From Cloacimonetes bacterium UBA5210 (lineage in GTDB: Bacteria; Cloacimonadota; Cloacimonadia; Cloacimonadales; Cloacimonadaceae), in the NCBI GenBank assembly GCA_002412625.1, contig DHVK01000006.1, positions 1 to 29,866 of the forward strand: DNA of 29,866 nt, read 5' to 3'. A model generated the notes under the pieces. It was not told where the DNA came from. It searched no databases and was given only the letters and a program-made list of their open reading frames with translations. The translations under genes were made by a program, and so were the position numbers. The number at the start of each line of letters is the position of its first letter. The first letter of the stretch is position 1. Shown in pieces: positions 15,777 through 23,824 of this stretch.

Positions 15777-18251
15777 ATGAATAAAGAAGCCAGTGCCAGA
15801 ATCAAAATCAACGACTTGCTAAGGGAATCCGGCTGGAGATTCTTCGATGATGAACAGGGTAAGGCGAACATCGTCTTGGAAAACCAGACCACTATCACAC
15901 ACAAGTTAATTGACGAACTGGGAAATGACTTTGATAAGACCACCAAAGGCTTTATAGACTTCCTGCTTCTGGACGAACATTCTCATCCGATCATCGTCCT
16001 GGAAGCCAAATCCGAGAAGCATAATCCCCTGGTGGGCAAAGAGCAAGCCCGAGCCTACGCCAGAGCTCAGAATTGCAGGTTTATCCTGCTCTCAAATGGC
16101 AATCTGCATTACTTTTGGGATACTCAGCAGGGCAATCCTTATATCATCACAAAGTTCCCCTCGCCGGAGTCCATAAAAGATATTCGATGTTACCAGCCCA
16201 ATCCTGAAGCCTTGATCTATGAAGTCATCACTTCCGGATACATTGCTACTACTCAAATGCCCAATTATGACTTAAATCCGGATTTTCACAATGAGGAAAC
16301 CAAAGCCGGGTATCTGAAAAAGAACAATCTCAGCCTGCTGCGTCCCTACCAAGTGCAAGCCATCGAGTCCATCCAGCATGCCGTGCGCAAGGGTGACAAT
16401 CGCTTTCTCTTCGAGATGGCCACCGGTACCGGCAAGACCCTGATCTCCGCTGCCGTGATGAAGCTCTTTCTCAAGACCGGAAACGCTCACAGAATCTTGT
16501 TTCTGGTTGATCGGCTGGAATTGGAAGATCAGGCCAAACGCAATATGGTAAACTATCTCAAAAATGACTACAGCGCAGTGGTTTACAAAGAGGCCAAAGA
16601 CGATTGGCGGCATGCCGAGATCGTGATCTCCACCGTGCAGACTCTCCTCTCCGGAGATAGATATAAGACGGAATTTTGCCCCACGGACTTTGATCTGGTG
16701 ATCTCCGATGAAGCCCATCGCTCCATCGGCGGCAATGCCAGGGCGGTCTTCGAATACTTCGTGGGCTACAAATTAGGGCTCACCGCCACTCCCCGAGACT
16801 ATCTGAAGAATGCCGTGCCCGATGGCAATAGCCCCCGGGATTTTGAACGCAGATTACTGCTGGATACCTACGAAACCTTCGGCTGCAAAAGCGGCAACCC
16901 CACCTTTCGATATTCCCTGTTGGATGGCGTGAAAGACGGCTTTTTGGTAAGCCCCACCATCATCGATGCCCGTTCCAGCGTCACCACTCAACTTTTATCC
17001 GATGAAGGCTATGCTTATGTGGATCCGGAGCAATCCGGAGAGGACAATATCACCTATTTTGCAGAGAAGCACTTTGAGAAACGCTTTTTCTCCCAACCTA
17101 CAAACATTACTCTCTGCAAAGCCTTCATGGAAAACGCCATGCCGGATCCCATCAGCGGAGAGATCGGCAAATCAATCGTATTCTGCGTAAGCCAAAAACA
17201 CGCCACCAAGATCACCCAAATCCTCAATGAGATCGCGGATAGGATGTTCCCCGGCAAATACAAATCGGATTTTGCCATGCAGGTTACCTCGATCATCCCC
17301 AGCGCCCAGCAGATGTCTATCAATTTTGCCAATAACAACCTCACGGGCCGGGCAAACTTCATCGAGGACTATCGCACTTCCAAGACCCGCGTTTGCGTAA
17401 CCGTGGGCATGATGACCACCGGCTATGATTGCACGGACATTCTGAATATTGCCTTGATGCGTCCGATCTTCTCGCCCTCTGAGTTTATCCAGATCAAAGG
17501 CCGAGGCACCAGAAGGCACAGTTTCTCTGAGCTCTGCATCGATCCCGCCCTCAAAGAAGCGCATCAGGACAAGATCAAGACCGGCTTTATGCTCTTTGAT
17601 TTCTTTGCCGTGTGCGAATATTTTGAAGTGGAATTTGATTATGACCAAGTGCTAGTTCTGCCTCTCATCTCAGAGAGTTCAGCCTCTGCCCCCAGCGGAG
17701 ATCAACCGCCAGCACAGGATCACCCGGATGCAGCGGTAATCAACACACCCGATCCCCTTGCAACCATTGAAAGAAAGCTTTTGGGCGCGAATGGAATGAA
17801 GATAGACCGCATGTTCTTCCAGAAGTTCGAAGAGCAGATCAAAGAGGATCCCATCATTCGCGATGGCGTGGAAGAAGGCAAATGGGATTTTGTGCTGGAT
17901 TATATTGATCAAAACCTGATCGATAAACCGGAGGACTTCTTCACCCTGGAAAGGCTGAGGCAGTCCATTCAGCTTGACCGCAGACTCACAATGAGGGAGA
18001 TCGTGGAACGAGCCTTTGGCTTGATCCCCGGCTTCAAATCCAAAGATGAGCTGCTCAATTCCGAGTTTGACAAGTTCATTTCAATCCGCAAACCTGGCTC
18101 GGGGGACAATATCCCAGCCCTCAAATACTATTTCAAAGCCTATGTTACGGATAGCAAGCTGCGAGACATTATCGACAACCGGGACTATGCCGAGCTCAAC
18201 ACCTATCCCCGCTTTGCCATGAAGGATTTTAAGGCAATCAAGGATAGCTAG
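15777..18251 (+). CDS. hsdR: Type I restriction enzyme R subunit, cut short by an amber codon
   Basis: An 824-residue motor and nuclease subunit of an EcoEI-like type I system. The N-terminal nuclease is intact: Asp61 in GFIDFLLLD, then Glu76 and Lys78 in VLEAK. The helicase has Walker A ATGTGKT at 215-221, DEAH at 311-314, GLTATPR at 334-340 and a late QIKGRGTRR motif VI. After the TAG at 18249-18251 the same frame continues for 18 codons, RTAIPEYIKDYVVLNKFM, to TAG 18306-18308. IPEYIKDYV is a tail I associate with this family, so the first stop looks like a nonsense mutation that removes the C-terminus. That region contributes to assembly with HsdM. GAAGGGA six bases before the ATG supports the start. 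Base composition resembles the core genes, unlike the downstream island genes. Confidence 0.93.
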   Translation: MNKEASARIKINDLLRESGWRFFDDEQGKANIVLENQTTITHKLIDELGNDFDKTTKGFIDFLLLDEHSHPIIVLEAKSEKHNPLVGKEQARAYARAQNCRFILLSNGNLHYFWDTQQGNPYIITKFPSPESIKDIRCYQPNPEALIYEVITSGYIATTQMPNYDLNPDFHNEETKAGYLKKNNLSLLRPYQVQAIESIQHAVRKGDNRFLFEMATGTGKTLISAAVMKLFLKTGNAHRILFLVDRLELEDQAKRNMVNYLKNDYSAVVYKEAKDDWRHAEIVISTVQTLLSGDRYKTEFCPTDFDLVISDEAHRSIGGNARAVFEYFVGYKLGLTATPRDYLKNAVPDGNSPRDFERRLLLDTYETFGCKSGNPTFRYSLLDGVKDGFLVSPTIIDARSSVTTQLLSDEGYAYVDPEQSGEDNITYFAEKHFEKRFFSQPTNITLCKAFMENAMPDPISGEIGKSIVFCVSQKHATKITQILNEIADRMFPGKYKSDFAMQVTSIIPSAQQMSINFANNNLTGRANFIEDYRTSKTRVCVTVGMMTTGYDCTDILNIALMRPIFSPSEFIQIKGRGTRRHSFSELCIDPALKEAHQDKIKTGFMLFDFFAVCEYFEVEFDYDQVLVLPLISESSASAPSGDQPPAQDHPDAAVINTPDPLATIERKLLGANGMKIDRMFFQKFEEQIKEDPIIRDGVEEGKWDFVLDYIDQNLIDKPEDFFTLERLRQSIQLDRRLTMREIVERAFGLIPGFKSKDELLNSEFDKFISIRKPGSGDNIPALKYYFKAYVTDSKLRDIIDNRDYAELNTYPRFAMKDFKAIKDS

Positions 18252-18308
18252 CGCACTGCCATTCCCGAATACATCAAGGATTACGTAGTCCTCAATAAGT
18301 TCATGTAG
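18249..18308 (+). pseudogene. In-frame tail of hsdR after the premature stop
   Basis: This is the 18-codon continuation described for hsdR. It is in the same frame with no indel, so one base substitution would restore the full 842-residue protein. The second stop overlaps the AGGAG (18307-18311) used by hsdM, which is what a normal hsdR-hsdM junction would look like. Confidence 0.6.
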
Positions 18309-18318
18309 GAGCATTAGA

Positions 18319-19896
18319 TTGTTAGATACACAGACCAAAAGAAAGATAGACGCTGCCCGGGACATTCTGGTGGGTGTGGTTCCCGTTCCTCAATCCCAAG
18401 TGGAACAGATCACCATTGCCCTGATCTATAAGTTCATGGATGATATGGATAATGAAGCTGTGGCCATGGGCGGGAACCCCAAATACTTTACCGGAGATTT
18501 TGCGCAATTCGCCTGGAACAAACTCTTTGACCCCAAGCTGAGCGGAGAGGGTAGAATATTACTATATCAGGATGCATTAAGCAAGATACCCTTAAACAAG
18601 GATATCCCTACTCTTTTCAGGGATATTTTCAAGAACGCCTTTTTGCCCTATCGAAGCCCTGAGACGCTGAAGCTATTTCTCAAATGCATAAACGACTTTA
18701 GCTATGATCACAGCGAGAAGCTTGGCGATGCCTTTGAATATTTGCTGGCTGTGCTCGGCTCTCAGGGTGATGCCGGGCAGTTCAGGACTCCCCGCCACAT
18801 CATAGACTTTATGGTGGAACTGATCGATCCCCAAAAAGAAGATAGCATCCTGGATCCCGCCTGCGGTACTGCCGGCTTCCTGATCTCGGCCTACAAGCAC
18901 ATCATCAAAACCAATAGCTCAAACTATGATAAAGCGAACGATCCTCATACTTTTACTCTACACGGAATTCCCTTGAATCAACTGGTAGTCCAAAACGAAA
19001 AACGCTACACAGGGGATAAGCTTAATCCAGATCAACGCACCTTTATTCACAAAAGCATCAAGGGCTATGACATCTCTCCCGAAATGGTCAGGCTTTCTTT
19101 GGTGAATATGTATCTGCATGGATTTACCACCCCTGAGATCTTGCCCTACGACACACTCACGCAAAAGGAAAATTGGAATGAGCATTTTAATGTGATCCTG
19201 GCCAATCCACCCTTTATGACTCCCAAAGGCGGCATCAGACCCCATCAGGGATTCACCATTCAAGCCAAGCGTAGCGAAGTGCTCTTCGTGGACTATATCC
19301 TGGAACACCTCACCACCGGCGGCAAAGCCGGAATCATCGTGCCCGAAGGCATCATCTTCCAGAGCGGTAATGCTTACAAACAACTGAGAAAAATGCTGAT
19401 CGAAGAAAACTATCTGGTGGGCGTGATTTCTTTGCCAGGTGGTGTGTTCAATCCTTACAGTGGAGTTAAGACTTCCATCCTCTGGATCGATAAAGCCCTG
19501 GCCAAGAAAAGCGATAAGATCATCTTCCTCAAGGTTAATGCCGATGGCTTTGATCTCGGAGCCCAACGCCGACCGATTGACGCCAACGATCTGCCCGCTG
19601 CCTTTGCCAATGCCCGAGACTTTAAGAAATCCCTGCTCTCCGGTGAGGAATACCAAGCTCCTGACAAAGATGTGATCGTGGTGGAAAAGAGGAGACTGGC
19701 AGAGGGGGGAGACTATAATCTGAGTGGGGAGAGGTATGTAGGAGTTGTTACAACATGTTCAAAATACCCTATTGTGAGCTTATCTGAAGTTGCCGAAATT
19801 ATTTCAGGTCAATCACCTGATGGAACTTACTACAACATTGATGGAAAAGGGCTGCCCTTTTTCCAAGGCAAATCAGAATTACTGAAATGTACTTAG
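18319..19896 (+). CDS. hsdM: Type I N6-adenine methyltransferase HsdM fused to the start of HsdS, then frameshifted
   Basis: The start is TTG with AGGAG at 18307-18311, seven bases upstream. Residues about 1-470 are a normal HsdM: helical N-terminus, GQFRTPRHI (153-161), SAM-binding motif I DPACGTAGF (179-187) and catalytic NPPF (296-299). It ends with the DYNLSGERY segment. The frame then runs directly into the first target-recognition domain of HsdS (YPIVSLSEVAEIISGQSP, about 483-500). At GKSE (517-520) the reading departs from the family, and five residues later it stops. The rest continues in another frame from 19887. The methylase domain is complete, but this peptide alone lacks a full specificity subunit. 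Base composition becomes AT-rich at about 19730, inside the recognition domain. Confidence 0.9.
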   Translation: MLDTQTKRKIDAARDILVGVVPVPQSQVEQITIALIYKFMDDMDNEAVAMGGNPKYFTGDFAQFAWNKLFDPKLSGEGRILLYQDALSKIPLNKDIPTLFRDIFKNAFLPYRSPETLKLFLKCINDFSYDHSEKLGDAFEYLLAVLGSQGDAGQFRTPRHIIDFMVELIDPQKEDSILDPACGTAGFLISAYKHIIKTNSSNYDKANDPHTFTLHGIPLNQLVVQNEKRYTGDKLNPDQRTFIHKSIKGYDISPEMVRLSLVNMYLHGFTTPEILPYDTLTQKENWNEHFNVILANPPFMTPKGGIRPHQGFTIQAKRSEVLFVDYILEHLTTGGKAGIIVPEGIIFQSGNAYKQLRKMLIEENYLVGVISLPGGVFNPYSGVKTSILWIDKALAKKSDKIIFLKVNADGFDLGAQRRPIDANDLPAAFANARDFKKSLLSGEEYQAPDKDVIVVEKRRLAEGGDYNLSGERYVGVVTTCSKYPIVSLSEVAEIISGQSPDGTYYNIDGKGLPFFQGKSELLKCT

Positions 19897-20801
19897 GACC
19901 CCCGACTAAATGGACAACCAAAGTAACGAAAACAGCTATTAAGAACGACATTGTAATGTCCGTCCGAGCTCCGGTAGGTCCGGTTAACATTGTTAAGTCC
20001 GAGATATGCATTGGGAGAGGTCTTGCCTCTATTAGATGCTTAGAAAGTATCAATTACTTGTATTGTTTTTATATGCTGAGAAGCATAGAACCACAAATCA
20101 ATGGTAATACAGGATCAACCTTTGCATCAATCAACAGAAATGATATATGCAAGCTAAAAATCCCCCTCCCGCCCCTATCAGTCCAGGAAGAGATAGTTGC
20201 CGAACTTGATTCCTACCAAAAGATCATAGACGGGGCAAAGCAAGTTGTGGATAATTGGAAACCAAAGATAGATATTGATCCGGAGTGGGTTACTGCTAAA
20301 TTAAAAGATGTGTGTTCATTTGAATATGGCAAAGGATTGCCTGAGAAGGATAGAATATCTGGCCCTTATCCAGTATTAGGATCCAATGGAGTTGCAGGAT
20401 ATCATAACCGAAGTTTTGTAAAAGGGCCTGTTATCGTTGTTGGACGCAAAGGATCTGCTGGTGAAGTGGTATGGGAAGAAAGCGACTGCTGGCCGATCGA
20501 CACTACTTATTATATCACGCATGAAGAGAAGAAGATAGCATACAGGTATCTTTATTATACTCTAAAAATGGCGACACTCCAGAACTTACGTGGAGGCACT
20601 GGCATTCCAGGACTCAATAGAAATGATGCATACGATTTGGAGATTTATCTTCCAGACCTGCCTACCCAACTGTCTATTGTTAACCGGATTGACTCCGAGC
20701 AAAAGCTTATTGATGCCAATCGAGAGTTAATCAAGCTCTATGAGCAGAAGATCAAAGACAGGATCGAAAGATTATGGAAATCAAAACAGAAGGAGATGTG
20801 A
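19887..20801 (+). CDS. hsdS: Type I specificity (HsdS) part, separated from HsdM by a frameshift
   Basis: 304 codons continue the specificity subunit. First is the rest of target-recognition domain 1 (KWTTKVTKTAIKNDIVMSVRAPVGPVN). Next is the conserved central region (EEIVAELDSYQKIIDGAKQVV, then KPKIDIDPEW), then domain 2 (FEYGKGLPEKDR, GRKGSAGEVVW, GGTGIPGLNRND). The C-terminal conserved helix is QLSIVNRIDSEQKLIDANREL. The ATG at 19887 has no ribosome binding site, so independent expression is doubtful. Adding one T near 19879-19880 would give ...GKSEFTEMYLGPPTKW... and join it to HsdM as an M-S fusion of about 825 residues. As read, domain 1 is split and the specificity subunit is likely inactive, unless ribosomal slippage rescues it. 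It meets the next gene in a TGATG overlap. Confidence 0.85.
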   Translation: MYLGPPTKWTTKVTKTAIKNDIVMSVRAPVGPVNIVKSEICIGRGLASIRCLESINYLYCFYMLRSIEPQINGNTGSTFASINRNDICKLKIPLPPLSVQEEIVAELDSYQKIIDGAKQVVDNWKPKIDIDPEWVTAKLKDVCSFEYGKGLPEKDRISGPYPVLGSNGVAGYHNRSFVKGPVIVVGRKGSAGEVVWEESDCWPIDTTYYITHEEKKIAYRYLYYTLKMATLQNLRGGTGIPGLNRNDAYDLEIYLPDLPTQLSIVNRIDSEQKLIDANRELIKLYEQKIKDRIERLWKSKQKEM

Positions 20802-21691
20802 TGTCCATTGCTGATAGTTTCAAATTGCTTTGTTTAAATCTAAGTATACATCCAGATGTCGTTGAGATCATTCAATATCGATATCAAAGGATAACGAAAA
20901 CAATCAACCTAGAATACAGGGGCATAAATTCAAGCACCCAGCATAGTCTATACGTGGGATCATACGGCAGAGACACAGAAATCAATACAAGTGATATTGA
21001 TGTTCTTGTAATACTTCCATTTTCTGTCTATGACAGGTTCAATAAATACTCAACTAATGGGCAATCTGCCTTGCTTCAAGAAGTCAAAGAAGCTGTTCGC
21101 AAGACATATTCAATAACGCATTTGAGAGCTGATGGACAGGTCATTGTGTTACATTTTGAAGATAGTATCATATACGAAATCGTTCCCTGTTTTCTTAACA
21201 AAGATAATGAGTCATTTACCTATCCTGATACTCACGATGGCGGAAGTTGGAAGGTGACTAATCCTCGGGCAGAAATCAAGGCTGTTAATGATGCTAACAT
21301 ATCATGTAACAAGAATTTGAAGCGATTGTGCAGGATGCTTAGAGCATGGAAATCAACAAATAAAGTAGATATCTGTGGCCTGCTTATTGACACGCTAGCG
21401 CATAACTTCCTGTCTCAGTACGAATGGCGAAACAAATCGTATCTGTGGTACGATTGGATTTCACGAGACTGCTTCAAGTATCTTATGGACCAAGATACTA
21501 ACCAATTATACTGGAGAGCTGTCGGCTCAGGTCAACATGTGTGGAGAACCGGTAAATTTGAAAACAAAGCAAAGGCAGCATATGAGCACAGTCTTGCAGC
21601 CATAGCCGCATACAGCAATGGCCAGTATTGGGCCGCCACAAAAGAATGGAGGGAAATATATGGAAACAAATTCCCAGCTATCCAGTCTTGA
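20801..21691 (+). CDS. CD-NTase (SMODS) cyclic-oligonucleotide synthase
   Basis: 296 residues. The ATG at 20801 shares a base with the hsdS stop and has AGGAG five bases upstream; the ATG at 20774 lies inside hsdS and is rejected. The nucleotidyltransferase core shows GSYGR at 53-57, paired acids Asp65 and Asp67 in SDIDVLVIL, and a third acid Glu126 in IIYEIVPCF. SW-x-TNP and a helical C-terminal half follow, as in SMODS/CD-NTase proteins of CBASS anti-phage systems. These make cyclic di- or trinucleotides on infection. The third catalytic acid is Glu here where many relatives have Asp. The product and base preference cannot be read from the sequence. It is coupled to a membrane effector gene by a 32-base overlap. 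Codon and base use is AT-rich, unlike the core genes, which suggests transfer. Confidence 0.85.
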   Translation: MSIADSFKLLCLNLSIHPDVVEIIQYRYQRITKTINLEYRGINSSTQHSLYVGSYGRDTEINTSDIDVLVILPFSVYDRFNKYSTNGQSALLQEVKEAVRKTYSITHLRADGQVIVLHFEDSIIYEIVPCFLNKDNESFTYPDTHDGGSWKVTNPRAEIKAVNDANISCNKNLKRLCRMLRAWKSTNKVDICGLLIDTLAHNFLSQYEWRNKSYLWYDWISRDCFKYLMDQDTNQLYWRAVGSGQHVWRTGKFENKAKAAYEHSLAAIAAYSNGQYWAATKEWREIYGNKFPAIQS

Positions 21692-22226
21692 AGAGCAAAT
21701 CAGAGAGTATTACGGAAGAGTTGTTTGGACACATAAAACTCATGAGAAACAGGCAGACATCTATAAAGGTCGAAATGAAGTCCTGAAATGGTCTCAAATA
21801 ATTGTATCCGCATTTATAGCTTCAGGGATATTTGTAACGATATTCAAATCTGCACCCATAGTACCTATTCTAACAGGTATTCTGTCTGTCTTCCAATTTG
21901 TTTTATCTGCCTATGCCAAAACCAGTGATTTTGGTGAAGTATCCCAGTTGCATGCTAAGACCGCTATAGAAATATGGAATGTAAGAGAGCTATTGCTTTC
22001 AATACTAATCGATATGAAAGACAACAGAGTGAGTCTCAACGAAGCCCAAACGATGAGAGACGATATTCATAAGCTATTGTATTGTATTTATGAGAAGGCT
22101 CCGAGAACTTCAGTTAGGGCATACAATAAAGCAACGAAAGCATTAAAAGATGCTGAAGAGATGTATTTCTCCCCGGAAGAAATCGATTCTTTATTACCAA
22201 GCACCTTAAGACGCAAAATGCCGTAG
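21660..22226 (+). CDS. SLATT-type two-TM effector of the CD-NTase
   Basis: 188 residues from the ATG at 21660, preceded by GGAGGG (21648-21653) at a six-base spacing. An upstream ATG at 21618 lacks this. A charged N-terminal helix (EEQIREYYGRVVWTHKTHEKQA) is followed by two membrane segments at about 46-63 and 67-86. A soluble helical tail with FGEVSQLHAKTAIEIWNVRE follows. This is the layout of SLATT proteins, predicted pore-forming effectors linked to SMODS nucleotidyltransferases. The expected role is membrane permeabilisation when the nucleotide signal is made, killing or arresting the infected cell. There is no E1/E2 or HORMA accessory gene, so the pair fits a minimal CBASS. Function is inferred from family and neighbourhood. 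Confidence 0.8.
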   Translation: METNSQLSSLEEQIREYYGRVVWTHKTHEKQADIYKGRNEVLKWSQIIVSAFIASGIFVTIFKSAPIVPILTGILSVFQFVLSAYAKTSDFGEVSQLHAKTAIEIWNVRELLLSILIDMKDNRVSLNEAQTMRDDIHKLLYCIYEKAPRTSVRAYNKATKALKDAEEMYFSPEEIDSLLPSTLRRKMP

Positions 22227-22232
22227 ATTGGG

Positions 22233-22265
22233 ATCATGCTCATGATTTGTCTCATGTCCTATAAA
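22233..22265 (+). promoter_or_regulatory. Palindromic operator-like site and TATAAA box
   Basis: ATCATG (22233-22238) and CATGAT (22241-22246) form a perfect six-base-pair dyad with a two-base centre. TATAAA at 22260-22265 sits 20 bases before the next start codon. The dyad overlaps where a -35 would be, and no good -35 sequence is present. This suggests separate, possibly repressed, expression of the downstream pair. Confidence 0.4.
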
Positions 22266-22285
22266 AGAATGAAAATGGAGATTAC

Positions 22286-23113
22286 ATGATTACACTAATA
22301 CTGTTTAGACTACGAACCGTAAGGCATAATCAATTAGAAATCTTAGAGGATCAACCTCCAAAAATTATCAGAAAAATCATCAGCGGTGCAGCTGAAGTAT
22401 CTCTTAGGAAAAATGCGCGGTGGGTTATAGGAAAGCCAATCGAAATAGAAGACAATAACTACTATTTCAAATTTGGCAAGAAGACCAAAGAGACAAAAGG
22501 TAAGTATGCAGACGGAGATTTTGTCGAAGAAGAAGAAGAGAACGCAAAATATACACATGTGTTTCTGGATGGTAATCTTGGATTAGTAGCAATAGCAAAA
22601 AAAAGCAATCTTGCTCCAGAGACTCAAACCATCGCCACGAATCTTGCCAAGTATTTCAATAAATGCCAATTTGCCTACGCTCATAACATAACATTTAATA
22701 TCAATGAGATCAAGGACCCCTCAGACTTCATTGAGTTTATCAGATCAGCATATGCTATCACTGAATTTTCATTCACATACTCAAAACCAAATCCACCGGA
22801 TACCAATAAAATCATCAAACTCAACGAGGATTACGCTGAGGCTGTAAATGGGCATGGCAGAAATACAGTGAATGGCTCTTCACTTAATGCTGGCATAATT
22901 GAAGAGTTGTCAAAATCAATTGCTTCAACGGGGGATGATGCTCATATTTGGGCGATAGATAAACCAGGAGGGATAAAACAAAAAAGACAGCTCAAAAAGG
23001 ATAGCCCGGTTGTTTTGAATATCGAGGAAGAGTCTTTGGAGATGAAAAAGAGCATCATGGGTATTGTCATGAGAACATACAAAAAGATTCGGTATCAAGA
23101 ACATGACGAGTGA
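22286..23113 (+). CDS. Soluble protein of unknown family in the defence island
   Basis: 275 residues. ATG with GGAG (22277-22280) five bases upstream. I recognise no family. It is hydrophilic with no signal peptide or membrane helix. There is an acidic patch DFVEEEEENAKYTHVFLD (about 75-92), then GLVAIAKKSNLAPET (about 97-111). A central region has FIEFIRSAYAITEFSFTYSKPNPPD, and the C-terminus is Lys-rich. No Walker, nuclease or nucleotidyltransferase motif is visible. It overlaps a four-TM membrane protein gene by 11 bases, so the two likely form one system. The soluble-plus-tetraspan layout resembles Kiwa (KwaA/KwaB) in form, but I cannot show homology and the gene order is reversed. It could alternatively be an accessory of the CD-NTase/SLATT pair. 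Confidence 0.7.
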   Translation: MITLILFRLRTVRHNQLEILEDQPPKIIRKIISGAAEVSLRKNARWVIGKPIEIEDNNYYFKFGKKTKETKGKYADGDFVEEEEENAKYTHVFLDGNLGLVAIAKKSNLAPETQTIATNLAKYFNKCQFAYAHNITFNINEIKDPSDFIEFIRSAYAITEFSFTYSKPNPPDTNKIIKLNEDYAEAVNGHGRNTVNGSSLNAGIIEELSKSIASTGDDAHIWAIDKPGGIKQKRQLKKDSPVVLNIEEESLEMKKSIMGIVMRTYKKIRYQEHDE

Positions 23114-23684
23114 TGTGTTTAGTTTTTGGAAATGGTTTATATATGGAATCAAAAGGGAAGATGGAAGTAGGACTACGAGAGGTGTGGCTCACTTAATTGA
23201 TTGGTGGTGTATTCTGTATGCTCTAATCAGTGTGGTGTTAAGCTGTTATGCCAACGAGAGTCTAAATGAGATATCTAGGGTTCTCATTATACCACTGTTA
23301 AGTATAATGATAGGTATGACTATAGCATGGACTGGAGTCACCTTTTCTATTGCTATGAGCAATGAGCTATTGAAGCTGTTCAAGGATAAAGCGGTTGATT
23401 TAGTGGATTACTTGTACATGTTTCAAGCTGTATTACTTGTGCTTGTTACAACCATTGCATTGTGGAGCCTAGCCAGCATCTTAAACCATTCTTTCCTGCC
23501 TTCCTTTTTTTCTAAGAATGAGATTGTGTTCTTGTGTAGATTTGTGCTTTTCTTCTTGCTTTGTATGTCTGTTAGAGAGTGTTGGGGAGTGGTTGTAGGC
23601 ACATATTTGCTAATCATTTCACATATCAATGTTAAAGATATAGATAGTAAGGCTGAGAAAAATCAGGACAGCTGGAAGCTGTGA
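23103..23684 (+). CDS. Four-TM membrane protein of unknown family, partner of the upstream gene
   Basis: 193 residues, starting 11 bases inside the previous gene; the ribosome binding site is weak, so translation is probably coupled. After a basic N-terminus (FWKWFIYGIKREDGSRTTR) there are four hydrophobic segments at about 30-50 (LIDWWCILYALISVVLSCY), 58-84, 104-127 and 140-172. A short hydrophilic tail follows. No catalytic motif is apparent. In defence islands, small membrane proteins paired with a soluble protein often act as sensors or as membrane-damaging effectors. That is the best guess here, not an assignment. AT-rich composition matches its neighbours in the island. Confidence 0.7.
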   Translation: MTSDVFSFWKWFIYGIKREDGSRTTRGVAHLIDWWCILYALISVVLSCYANESLNEISRVLIIPLLSIMIGMTIAWTGVTFSIAMSNELLKLFKDKAVDLVDYLYMFQAVLLVLVTTIALWSLASILNHSFLPSFFSKNEIVFLCRFVLFFLLCMSVRECWGVVVGTYLLIISHINVKDIDSKAEKNQDSWKL

Positions 23685-23824
23685 ATATGATAGTCAATCT
23701 GGCCTCCAATACTCAAACAGTTGTATTGATAGTATCTGAGCGATATCTCAAGACGCTGGAAAGTGAGTTAACACTGGATAGTCCGACTAACCATTTAGTA
23801 GTAGTGGCTATCAGTCAACGATAA
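23685..23824. other. Spacer at the right end of the defence island
   Basis: I see no gene and no obvious terminator. It separates the four-TM gene from a truncated reverse-strand gene and probably contains the island's right junction. Confidence 0.4.

Noticed and set aside
22286..23684. Kiwa system (KwaA/KwaB)
   Set aside because: The tetraspan-plus-soluble layout is similar, but gene order is reversed and I could not match any KwaB feature. Kept as unknown.
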